NCBI GenBank assembly: GCA_000980735.1
Contig: LBFQ01000013.1
Location: forward strand, 20,223-26,960
DNA: 6,738 bases
Direction of reading: 5' to 3'
Source: Candidatus Caldipriscus sp. T1.2
Lineage (GTDB): Bacteria; Hydrothermota; Hydrothermia; LBFQ01
The notes beneath the pieces were generated by a model, which had not been told where the DNA came from, did not search any database, and saw only the letters and a program-made list of their open reading frames with translations. A program made the position numbers and the translations under genes. Below are positions 1 through 6,205 of the stretch, one piece after another. Each line of letters begins with the position of its first letter. Position 1 is the stretch's first letter.

Positions 1-109
1 CCTCAGGGAATTAAAGAACCTCTGTGAAAACCTCTTAAATGAGACATCCGCAAAGATTGAGTATATTGACAGGAAGATGAACATAGCGGATAAATTTACA
101 AGGTTATAA
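1..109 (+). CDS. 3' end of an unrecognised gene (C-terminal 35 residues)
   Basis: The frame starting at base 2 is open from the window edge to a TAA at 107-109 and gives a 35-residue tail ending in ADKFTRL. The tail is charged and probably helical at first (ELKNLCENLL), followed by a possible strand (KIEYIDRK). It has no signal peptide, membrane segment or family motif that I recognise. The gene ends 7 nt before the CvpA-like start, so it is probably the upstream member of the same operon. Function cannot be assigned from this fragment. That it is coding is an inference from the open frame, the tight spacing and codon use like that of its neighbours. Confidence 0.6.
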   Translation, partial: LRELKNLCENLLNETSAKIEYIDRKMNIADKFTRL

Positions 110-116
110 TTCCCAT

Positions 117-581
117 ATGGGAATAACTGAAATAATTGACATAATCGCCTTGGTTTTTATAGGTTTTTCTGTCTTTCAGGGATTTAGATCAAAAACGGGA
201 ACCCAGCTTTGGGCCCTCGTCGCCCTCCTTGCGGGTGTCGTAATTGCCTCAAATTTAGCCCCAAATTTTACCCATTATTTAACGTTCATTTTTGATGAAA
301 ATCTTAGATACGCGGTTACCTTTGTGATAATTTTCATCATAGTGCATCAGGGAATACAGTTCATAGCCCAGCTTTTTAAGCTTAACTTCTCCCTAGGACC
401 CTTTGACCCCATAGGCGGTTCGCTCTTTGCCCTCCTTGAATCTTCCCTGTTTGTCGGAATAATAGCCTTAGCCCTTATGAAGATCCACGAAATCAGGTTC
501 CACATTGAAAACTCCCAAATAGTTTCCAAACTTGCTGATATCGCGCAAAGCGTTATATTCGCGCTAGGGGGTAAGCTCTAA
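117..581 (+). CDS. cvpA: CvpA family integral membrane protein
   Basis: A 154-residue hydrophobic protein with about four membrane segments, near residues 6-22, 31-48, 65-87 and 100-121. The layout matches the CvpA family (named for colicin V production): an N-terminal helix followed by a short basic stretch (GFRSK, 22-26), a second helix, and a third and fourth helix joined by a loop containing FDPIGG (96-101), which resembles the family's D-x-x-x-G-G element. The amphipathic C-terminal tail, with IENSQIVSKL, also fits. CvpA proteins sit in the inner membrane and their molecular role is poorly understood; links to envelope homeostasis are known for the family. The ATG at 117 is preceded by AAGG at 100-103, which is rather distant. 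The stop overlaps the bactofilin start (TAATG), suggesting translational coupling. The assignment rests on fold-like pattern, not on a catalytic motif. Confidence 0.8.
   Translation: MGITEIIDIIALVFIGFSVFQGFRSKTGTQLWALVALLAGVVIASNLAPNFTHYLTFIFDENLRYAVTFVIIFIIVHQGIQFIAQLFKLNFSLGPFDPIGGSLFALLESSLFVGIIALALMKIHEIRFHIENSQIVSKLADIAQSVIFALGGKL
566..571 (+). promoter_or_regulatory. Shine-Dalgarno site for the bactofilin start at 581
   Basis: AGGGGG lies 9 nt before the ATG at 581, inside the 3' end of the CvpA-like gene. It decides the bactofilin start in favour of ATG 581, whose reading begins MFGKKK. The alternative is a TTG at 585 in the other frame, whose first ~25 residues do not look like a bactofilin. 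Confidence 0.6.
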
Positions 582-947
582 TGTTTGGGAAGAAGAAGGA
601 TTTCTCAAGTACGGAACTTTACTTGGGGAAAGGGGCAAGGTTTTTTGGAAATATTTTTGTTGACCCGTAGCGCGGTGGTTGAAGGGGAGATTGAGTGTGA
701 AGAAATGGAAATAAAGGGTGAGGTATTTTTGGGAAAGTCCGGGAAAATAAAGGCAAAGAATATAAAGGTTGGAAGTTTAATTTCTCAGGGGGAGATAAAT
801 ACGGAGAAAATTACGGGTGAAAGGGTGGAATTTAAGGCTGGGGCTAAATTTATCGGGGATATTGAGTGCAAGATCCTTGTAGTTGAGGAAGGGGCGAAGA
901 TAAATGGAAGGATCTCCCAAGAACTTCAGGCACAAAATAAAGGTTAG
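581..947 (+). pseudogene. Bactofilin (polymer-forming cytoskeletal protein), reading frame broken by an apparent +1 shift
   Basis: Bactofilins are small beta-helical proteins that polymerise without nucleotide into scaffolds at the membrane. They act in cell shape, stalk or envelope synthesis and positioning of partners. The start at 581 gives MFGKKK, then TELYLGKGARFFGNIFVDP, a typical bactofilin N-terminus, and then stops at TAG 668-670. The rest of the domain continues in the +1 frame from about 669: SAVVEGEIECEEMEIKGEVF, LGKSGKIKA, SLISQGEI, AKFIGDIE, LVVEEGAKINGRIS. These show the family's repeating G-x-I/V beta-helix rungs. Skipping the single T at 668 joins VDP to SAVVEGE and restores a continuous protein of about 121 residues, near the short end of the family. 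The final 44 nt overlap the thioesterase gene. The break may be a sequencing or assembly insertion, a true mutation or recoding. Reinitiation at GTG 675 could also make the C-terminal part alone. Confidence 0.85.
885..894 (+). promoter_or_regulatory. Shine-Dalgarno site for the thioesterase start at 904
   Basis: GAGGAAGGGG lies 9 nt upstream of ATG 904, inside the bactofilin coding sequence. It is a strong purine-rich site. It supports the overlapping start at 904, which is also the only plausible start before the conserved RVRY-type segment of the thioesterase. Confidence 0.6.
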
Positions 948-1290
948 GTACGCCGAGACAGATCAGATGGGTATTGTTCATCACTCAAACTATATAATTT
1001 ACTTTGAGGAAGCAAGAACCGCCTTTATGGAAAGTGTTGGAAGACCTTATCACGAGATGGAAAGGGAAGGGATTTTAGTTGTTGTGATTGAATCTTATGT
1101 TAAATACATAAAGCCCGCCCGCTTTGGGGACGAGCTGGAAATTTCCGTTAGGTTTGAGAGGATGGGGGTTAAATTCAGGTTTTACTATGAGGTATTTAGG
1201 GGGGAGGAGAAGATAGCGGAGGGATACACGACGCACGTATTCACGGATAGGAATTTTAGGGTTTTGAGGACTAAATGGGGGTTTCCGTAG
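904..1290 (+). CDS. YbgC/4-hydroxybenzoyl-CoA thioesterase family acyl-CoA thioesterase (hotdog fold)
   Basis: A 128-residue single-domain hotdog protein. The N-terminal segment VRYAETDQMGIVHHSNY (residues 14-30) is the family signature. Asp20 is at the position of the catalytic aspartate and His26/His27 at the Y/H-x-x-Y part. FEEARTAFMESVGRPYHEME (34-53) is the long central helix with its flank, and ESYVKYIKPARFGDELEI matches the following strands. The family hydrolyses acyl-CoA thioesters in the cytoplasm. In some bacteria YbgC is encoded beside the Tol-Pal envelope genes, but no tol genes are visible here. The substrate cannot be read from the sequence. The gene overlaps bactofilin by 44 nt and the glycosyltransferase by 16 nt, so expression is probably coupled. 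Its length is normal for the family and no key residue is missing. Confidence 0.9.
   Translation: MEGSPKNFRHKIKVRYAETDQMGIVHHSNYIIYFEEARTAFMESVGRPYHEMEREGILVVVIESYVKYIKPARFGDELEISVRFERMGVKFRFYYEVFRGEEKIAEGYTTHVFTDRNFRVLRTKWGFP
1266..1271 (+). promoter_or_regulatory. Shine-Dalgarno site for the glycosyltransferase start at 1275
   Basis: GAGGAC ends 3 nt before ATG 1275, within the thioesterase gene. It supports the overlapping start, from which the protein begins directly with the GT-A first strand (VSVVIPTKNG). Confidence 0.45.
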
Positions 1291-2171
1291 TAATACCCAC
1301 AAAAAACGGGGAGAGGTACATAAAGGATCTCCTTGAATCCCTCAGGGCGCAAACCGTAAAACCGGAAATCATAGTGATAGACAGCTCTTCAAGGGACAAA
1401 ACGCCCGAGATCGCTAAACGTTATGCTGATGTGTTTGTTTCAATAAGGGAGGAGGAGTTTAATCACGGATTAACGAGGAATTTGGGAGTTGAGATTTCAA
1501 AGGGGGATATAGTGGTTTTCTTCTCGCAGGACGCCCTACCCGAAAACGATAAGACCTTGGAGGTCCTCATAAAACCCATAGAGGAGGGAAAGGTAGTACT
1601 ATCGTACGCCCGGCACATACCCCCTCCGGGAACAAAGCCCCCAGAGGTATTCTTTAGATTATTTTCCTATCCACCCAAGTCGGAAATTAGGAGCGCGGAA
1701 GATATACCGAAATACGGCCTAAAAACCTTTTCAAACTCAAACGTATGCTCCGCGTATTTAAAAAGCGCCCTTTTGGAGATAGGGGGTTTTAGGAGGGTGA
1801 TCTTATCCGAGGATCTCTTGGCTTGTGCTATGCTGGTTTTAAGGGGTTATAAGGTTATGTACAACGCGGAAGCGAAGGTTTTCCACGCCCACGATTATCC
1901 ACCCTTTAAACTTTTCCAAAGGTACTTTTCCATAGGAGTTTTTTATGCTGAAAACCCGTGGTTAAAAAAATATGGGGGAAGAGGGGACACATTAAGGTTC
2001 ATCTTGGAGCAAATGGAGTACCTTTCGGAAAATGCCCCATTTTGGATCCCTTACGCCATCCTTGAGGATTTCCTTAGGGTTCTTGGCTTAATTATGGGAC
2101 TAAATTATAGGCTTATCCCAAAAAAGTTTTTGGGACATCTTTCGGGATACAAAAGCTACTTTCTGCCTTAA
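1275..2171 (+). CDS. Family 2 (GT-A) glycosyltransferase, rhamnosyltransferase-like
   Basis: A 298-residue cytoplasmic enzyme expected to move a sugar from a nucleotide donor to a growing glycan or lipid carrier. The N-terminus has the GT-A nucleotide-binding layout: VSVVIPTKNGERY (3-15), then IIVIDSSSRDKT (32-43) with Asp36. EFNHGLTRNLG (61-71) and FFSQDALP (82-89) follow. The FNHG-x-TRN-x-G and QDA-x-P pair, with QDA in the usual DxD position, is typical of the RfbN-like rhamnosyltransferase branch. SEDLL (178-182) supplies the acidic ED of the acceptor site. The C-terminal HDYP (206-209) and RYFSIGVFYAENPW (216-229) also match that branch. No signal peptide or clear membrane helix is seen, though the hydrophobic C-terminal stretch (FWIPYAILEDFLRVLGLIMG) could associate with the membrane. 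Rhamnose as donor is inference only; no dTDP-rhamnose synthesis genes lie in the window. The start overlaps the preceding gene by 16 nt. Confidence 0.88.
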   Translation: MGVSVVIPTKNGERYIKDLLESLRAQTVKPEIIVIDSSSRDKTPEIAKRYADVFVSIREEEFNHGLTRNLGVEISKGDIVVFFSQDALPENDKTLEVLIKPIEEGKVVLSYARHIPPPGTKPPEVFFRLFSYPPKSEIRSAEDIPKYGLKTFSNSNVCSAYLKSALLEIGGFRRVILSEDLLACAMLVLRGYKVMYNAEAKVFHAHDYPPFKLFQRYFSIGVFYAENPWLKKYGGRGDTLRFILEQMEYLSENAPFWIPYAILEDFLRVLGLIMGLNYRLIPKKFLGHLSGYKSYFLP

Positions 2172-2182
2172 AATTGTCGTCT

Positions 2183-2354
2183 ATGTTTAATCTTGGATTT
2201 GCGGAGGTATTAATAATCCTGCTTATAATCCTCATCCTCTTTGGACCTTCCAAGCTACCCGAACTTGCGAAGGGGATGGGAAACGCCATAAGGAGTTTAA
2301 GAGGCTTTGAGGGAGGATGTGGAAGGTAATAAGGAAGAAACTAAACCGCAATAA
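2183..2354 (+). CDS. tatA: TatA-family twin-arginine translocase subunit, C-terminal tail displaced by an apparent +1 frame break
   Basis: TatA oligomers form the membrane-permeabilising part of the Tat pathway, which exports folded proteins. The start at ATG 2183 gives MFNLGFAEVLIILLIILILF, one N-terminal membrane helix with a Glu at position 8. It is followed by the hinge FGPSKLPELAKGMG (20-33) and the start of the amphipathic helix, NAIRSL. In this frame the protein ends early at TAA 2327-2329 (48 residues) with an unconvincing GFEGGCGR tail. From 2301 the +1 frame reads EALREDVEGNKEETKPQ and stops at TAA 2352-2354, directly against the next ATG. That is a normal TatA helix end and acidic, polar tail. 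The full gene is therefore probably 2183-2354, about 56 residues. The hinge FGPSKLPE occurs in TatA proteins, but TatB cannot be fully excluded. The short form might still work, because the TatA tail is often dispensable. No tatC is visible and I see no clear ribosome-binding site. Confidence 0.82.
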
Positions 2355-2792
2355 ATGAGAAGGCTCTTTCTTATTCCCCTATTTCTTTCCTGCGCATCGG
2401 TTGAGGAGGAAGGTGGGGTAAAAAACGTAATAGAAAGTTTTTCCTCCACCTTCAAGATTCAACCCCAAAGTTATGTATATCACGAGTTCAACATTTCGAA
2501 GGGACAGCACTTTAGGGGCTTTGCCCGGATAATTAAGGGAGACGATATAAGCTTTATCTTTGTTTTGTCGGAGGAAGACTTTAAGGAATTTGAGAGGATC
2601 TTTGAGGAGAGTTTGCCCCTTGATGACGTAAAGGCGAAGATAAAGCTTTTTTCCCAGATAAATACGGAATTTAAATTCACCGCCCAAGAGTCGGGGAAAT
2701 TTTACGTAGTCTTGGGGAATACATCCTTCTTCAAATGGAAAGAGATCCATTTAGAATACGAGGTTTATGAGTACGAATACAGAGATAGGTAG
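2355..2792 (+). CDS. Putative small lipoprotein, possibly with a beta-sandwich (GOLD/p24-like) domain
   Basis: A 145-residue protein that I do not assign to a named family. It starts MRRLFLIPLFLSC: two arginines, a short hydrophobic core and Cys13, which suggests a lipoprotein signal peptide. The box FLS-C is not ideal because Leu at -2 is unusual. The predicted mature part begins CASVEEEGG and would be exported and lipid-anchored. The body alternates strand-like segments (YVYHEFNIS, GFARIIKGDDISFIFVL, INTEFKFTAQESGKFYVVLG, IHLEYEVYEYEY) around a charged helix (EEDFKEFERIFEE). The ending, with G-x-F-Y-V-V-L-G-N followed by K-x-I-x-L-x-Y-E-V, resembles the C-terminal half of GOLD/emp24-type beta-sandwiches. 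That resemblance is inference from pattern. It abuts the TatA stop (TAAATG) and overlaps reverse gyrase by 26 nt. Confidence 0.7.
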   Translation: MRRLFLIPLFLSCASVEEEGGVKNVIESFSSTFKIQPQSYVYHEFNISKGQHFRGFARIIKGDDISFIFVLSEEDFKEFERIFEESLPLDDVKAKIKLFSQINTEFKFTAQESGKFYVVLGNTSFFKWKEIHLEYEVYEYEYRDR

Positions 2793-5700
2793 CCTTTTTC
2801 TGATATACAGCGGTTGCCCAAACTGTGGAGGTCCCATAACGGATCGTAGGTCGATATTGGGTTTGCCATGCGAAAGGTGTTTGTCGGAGGACGGGGGGGT
2901 TTGCGAAAATTTAAAGAAAAGTGGATTTTTGAGGGAGATATGTGAAATAGAGGAAAATCTAAGGGAATTTTCCGAGGTTTTTGAAAAATGCGTGGGTTTT
3001 GAACCCTGGTCCCTCCAGAGAACGTGGGCAAAAAGGTACTTAATGAAAAGATCTTTTGCAATAGTAGCCCCTACCGGCGTTGGTAAAACCACCTTTGGCT
3101 TGGTCGCCTCAATATTGGCGAAGAAATCCTTACTGATCTTCCCGACGCGGGTTTTGTCGGAACAGGCTTACGAAAGGATAAGGCATTTTTTGGAAAAGCT
3201 GGGGATTGAAAGGAAGGTTTTGGTATATAAGGGTAGAAAAAAAGACAAGGAAATTCTTGAAAGCGGGGATTTTGATATACTACTTGGTACAAACATCTTT
3301 CTCCACAAGAACCTTGAGGTTTTAAGTAAAATCCCCTTCACCTTTATCTTCGTGGATGACACGGATTCCTTCCTTAAAAGCTCAAAGAACATTGAGGGTA
3401 TATTTAAACTTCTTGGGTTTTCCGAAAGGGAAATTTCCTTAGCCCTTAAGGAGAGGAAAACCGAGGAGGATTTAAAGGAGCTTGAAAAGATAAGGGAAAG
3501 GGAGGGGAAAACCGTCCTAATAATTTCATCCGCCACACTAAAACCCAAAACAAAGAGGGTGATCCTTTTCAAAAACCTGTTGGGTTTTGATATACAGAGG
3601 GCGGTAAGTACGGTCAGGAAAGTGGTTGATAGCGTAAAGTGGGTTGAGAGTATGGATAATGCCATAGCTCAGCTTCCCACTTTGATAAAAAAGCTTGGGA
3701 AAGGTGGTCTCCTTTTTGTTTCCGCAAGGTACGGCAGGGAGAAGGTTGAGGAGGTTTCAAACTATCTAAAAAATGAGGGTTTCAAGGTTTTAAATTACTT
3801 AGAGCTTTCACCGTCAAACCTTTATAAGGAAATGGAGAAAGGGGACTTTGATGTGGCAATTGGGTTGGCGAACATAGGGAATCCCTTGGTCAGGGGGATA
3901 GACCTGCCTGGAGTGATAAGGTACGCTATTTTCCTTGATGTTCCAAAGTTTGTCTTTCCCGTAAAGACGGAAATAAACCCTTCCTCAGTTTATAACCTCC
4001 TTGTTTCGGTTTATCCCATCCTTGAAAGTGAGGAGAAGATTAAGGCGGGGAATTATATAAGGATCCTTTCAAAGTACAGGGCGATAAAGGACATTGAAAA
4101 TTATCCAAAAATTAAGGATAGGGTCTTGGAAGCTTATAACTTTATCTCTTCAAAGTTTTCGGACGAGAGCTTTATAAATAAGATAAACGAATCCGACGAG
4201 GTTTCCCTTGAGAGGATAAATGAGGAGCTTTATGTGACGGTAGCAGACGCGGCTACTTACATACAGGCAAGTGGTAGAACATCTAGGTTGGTCGCAGGGG
4301 GTCTCACGAGGGGTTTAAGCCTTATCCTATATTGGGATAAGAAAGCCCTAAGGAGTCTTGAAAAGAGGTTGATTTACTACTTCCACACTTTTGAAGTTGA
4401 AATTAAGGAATTTGAGAGCCTTAACTTGGAGGAGATATTAAGGGAGATAGATGAGGATAGGAGAAGGTTTAGGGAGGGGAAAGGGGGCGGAGGTGATATA
4501 TTTAAAACTACGCTTGTTGTGGTTGAATCTCCTAACAAGGCGAGGACCATAGCGGGTTTCTTTGGAAAACCCCAAACGAGGATCGTTAAAGGGGCGGTAT
4601 TTTACGATATCCCATTGGGGGACAGGGTCCTATCCATAACCGCATCCTTGGGACATATACTTGACTTAAAAACGGAGGGTGGGTTTTTTGGGGTTTTGGA
4701 GGAAAACGGAAAATTTTTGGGAATTTACGATACAATAAAAAGGTGTAAGAAAACAGGGGAGCAGCATACGGAAATTGAATATTTGAGGAAAGTTTGTGGG
4801 GATGGGGAGATATTGGATAAAATTTCTACCGTTCAGGCTTTGAGGAGTGTTGCGTACGAGGTGGATGAAGTCTTTATCGCTACGGATCCTGACGCCGAAG
4901 GGGAAAAGATCGCTTACGACATATACGCCCTCATATCCCCGTTTAATAGAAGGATATATAGGGCGGAATTCCACGAGGTAACTCCCAGGGCATTCGTTGA
5001 GGCCTTAAGGGAAATGAGGGAGTTTAATATTAACAGGGTGAAGGCTCAAATTACGAGGAGGATAGCGGATAGGTGGGTGGGATTTACTTTATCTCAGATA
5101 CTTTGGAGGGTTTTCAACAAGAAGGATCTTTCCGCAGGTAGAGTGCAAACGCCAGTTTTGGGTTGGATAATAGAGAGGAACGAAGAGTTTAAGAAAAAGA
5201 TAGATAAGGTTGTTCTGGACCTTGGGGGAAGGGAGATAGCATTTTTGGTTGAGGATAAAGCCTTAGCATACGAGATGCAGAGGGAACCGGAGAAAATAAG
5301 GGTTATGTGGGGGAAGGAGTGGGAGGAGGAGAAGGGCCCACCACCACCCTACACCACGGATACTATCCTACAAGACTCCCGCCTACCTGCCGACAAAACC
5401 ATGGAGATCCTTCAGGAGCTCTTTGAAAAGGGTTTTATTACGTACCATAGGACGGATTCCACTCGGGTTTCCGAATTCGGTAAATACTTCGTTGCAAAAC
5501 CTATAATAGCGAAGGATTTTGGGGAGGAAATGTTTTATCCAAGGAGCTGGGGAGAAGGGGGAGCCCACGAGTGTATAAGGCCCACAAGACCAATAAGGCC
5601 CGACGAGCTTAGGCTTATGATGAGCCTGGGAAACGTTGAGTTCGAAGACCCAAAGAATACCCTAAGGATATATTCCCTAATCTTCAACAGATTTTTGGCT

Positions 5701-6195
5701 TCCCAAATGAGACCCGCAAAGGTTAAATCGGCAGAAATTATAGTATTGTATAACGGTTTCGCTTATGTTGAGGAAGTGGTGAGGGAAATTTTGCAGGATG
5801 GGTATAACCTCGTCTTTCCGAATATAAGGGTTTGGGATGGGGAATTGCAGGTGAAGGGCGTTAATTTCCTAAAGGTTCCCAAGGTTCAACCTTACACTCA
5901 GGGGACCTTGATACAGGAGATGAAGAGAAGGGGGCTTGGAAGGCCATCCACCTACGCCCAAATAGTTAAAACCCTCCTTGAAAGGGGTTATGTGGTTGAA
6001 AAGAAGGGGTACCTATTTCCCACAAAGATGGGTATAGTGGTTTATAAGTTCTTGAGTGGGAAATTTGGGGAATTCGTGAGCGAGGAATTTACGAGAAAAC
6101 TTGAGGAGGAGATGGATATCATAGAGGAGGGGAAAAAGGATTTTGTGGAAACTTTGAGGGAAATTTACGGGATAAAAGGCTACTTGCAACCGTAG
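2767..6195 (+). CDS. rgy: Reverse gyrase (helicase-like domain fused to type IA topoisomerase)
   Basis: The 1142-residue protein uses ATP to introduce positive supercoils into DNA. An N-terminal zinc finger has Cys17, Cys20, Cys35 and Cys38. The SF2 helicase-like module has a Q-motif region near Trp81/Gln84, Walker A APTGVGKTT (101-109), Walker B DDTD (197-200, followed by the typical SFLKSSKN), SAT (255-257), RGIDLPG (376-382) and motif VI QASGRTSR (500-507). A Gly-rich linker near 575 leads to the topoisomerase: Toprim Glu587 in VVVESPNKARTIAGFFG and DPDAEGE (707-713), then the catalytic Tyr893 in ITYHRTDSTR, and GLGRPSTYAQI with KKGYLFPT near the end. Length is normal and there is no internal break. 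The second zinc finger, inside Toprim, keeps only Cys660 and Cys677 of the usual four. ATG 2767 fits the family N-terminus. The gene overlaps the lipoprotein gene by 26 nt, with GAGG (2760-2763) unusually close to the start, so coupling is likely. Confidence 0.98.
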   Translation: MSTNTEIGSLFLIYSGCPNCGGPITDRRSILGLPCERCLSEDGGVCENLKKSGFLREICEIEENLREFSEVFEKCVGFEPWSLQRTWAKRYLMKRSFAIVAPTGVGKTTFGLVASILAKKSLLIFPTRVLSEQAYERIRHFLEKLGIERKVLVYKGRKKDKEILESGDFDILLGTNIFLHKNLEVLSKIPFTFIFVDDTDSFLKSSKNIEGIFKLLGFSEREISLALKERKTEEDLKELEKIREREGKTVLIISSATLKPKTKRVILFKNLLGFDIQRAVSTVRKVVDSVKWVESMDNAIAQLPTLIKKLGKGGLLFVSARYGREKVEEVSNYLKNEGFKVLNYLELSPSNLYKEMEKGDFDVAIGLANIGNPLVRGIDLPGVIRYAIFLDVPKFVFPVKTEINPSSVYNLLVSVYPILESEEKIKAGNYIRILSKYRAIKDIENYPKIKDRVLEAYNFISSKFSDESFINKINESDEVSLERINEELYVTVADAATYIQASGRTSRLVAGGLTRGLSLILYWDKKALRSLEKRLIYYFHTFEVEIKEFESLNLEEILREIDEDRRRFREGKGGGGDIFKTTLVVVESPNKARTIAGFFGKPQTRIVKGAVFYDIPLGDRVLSITASLGHILDLKTEGGFFGVLEENGKFLGIYDTIKRCKKTGEQHTEIEYLRKVCGDGEILDKISTVQALRSVAYEVDEVFIATDPDAEGEKIAYDIYALISPFNRRIYRAEFHEVTPRAFVEALREMREFNINRVKAQITRRIADRWVGFTLSQILWRVFNKKDLSAGRVQTPVLGWIIERNEEFKKKIDKVVLDLGGREIAFLVEDKALAYEMQREPEKIRVMWGKEWEEEKGPPPPYTTDTILQDSRLPADKTMEILQELFEKGFITYHRTDSTRVSEFGKYFVAKPIIAKDFGEEMFYPRSWGEGGAHECIRPTRPIRPDELRLMMSLGNVEFEDPKNTLRIYSLIFNRFLASQMRPAKVKSAEIIVLYNGFAYVEEVVREILQDGYNLVFPNIRVWDGELQVKGVNFLKVPKVQPYTQGTLIQEMKRRGLGRPSTYAQIVKTLLERGYVVEKKGYLFPTKMGIVVYKFLSGKFGEFVSEEFTRKLEEEMDIIEEGKKDFVETLREIYGIKGYLQP

Positions 6196-6205
6196 AATAA
6201 AATCT

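Noticed and set aside
585..668. A TTG start at 585 giving a continuous 120-residue bactofilin-like frame
   Set aside because: Its first ~25 residues (GRRRISQVRNF...) do not resemble bactofilin, whereas the overlapping frame from ATG 581 does and has a good SD. The 585 start is an artefact of the frame break.
2301..2315. GAGGCTTTGAGGGAG resembles the prfB +1 frameshift site (SD-like purines, CTT TGA)
   Set aside because: CTT-TGA lies in neither the TatA start frame (GGC TTT GAG) nor the +1 tail frame, so the prfB mechanism cannot act here.
2379..3092. Minus-strand open frames opposite the lipoprotein and the rgy 5' end (2379-2750 and 2751-3092)
   Set aside because: They are antisense to well-supported genes, lack start signals and give low-complexity shadow peptides.
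3352..3363. Walker B of reverse gyrase reads DDTD rather than DEAD
   Set aside because: DD-x-D is normal for reverse gyrases, so it is not evidence of inactivation.
3168..3665. 165-codon open frame on the minus strand inside reverse gyrase
   Set aside because: It lies wholly antisense to conserved helicase motifs, has Ser/Phe/Leu-rich shadow composition and shows no family features.
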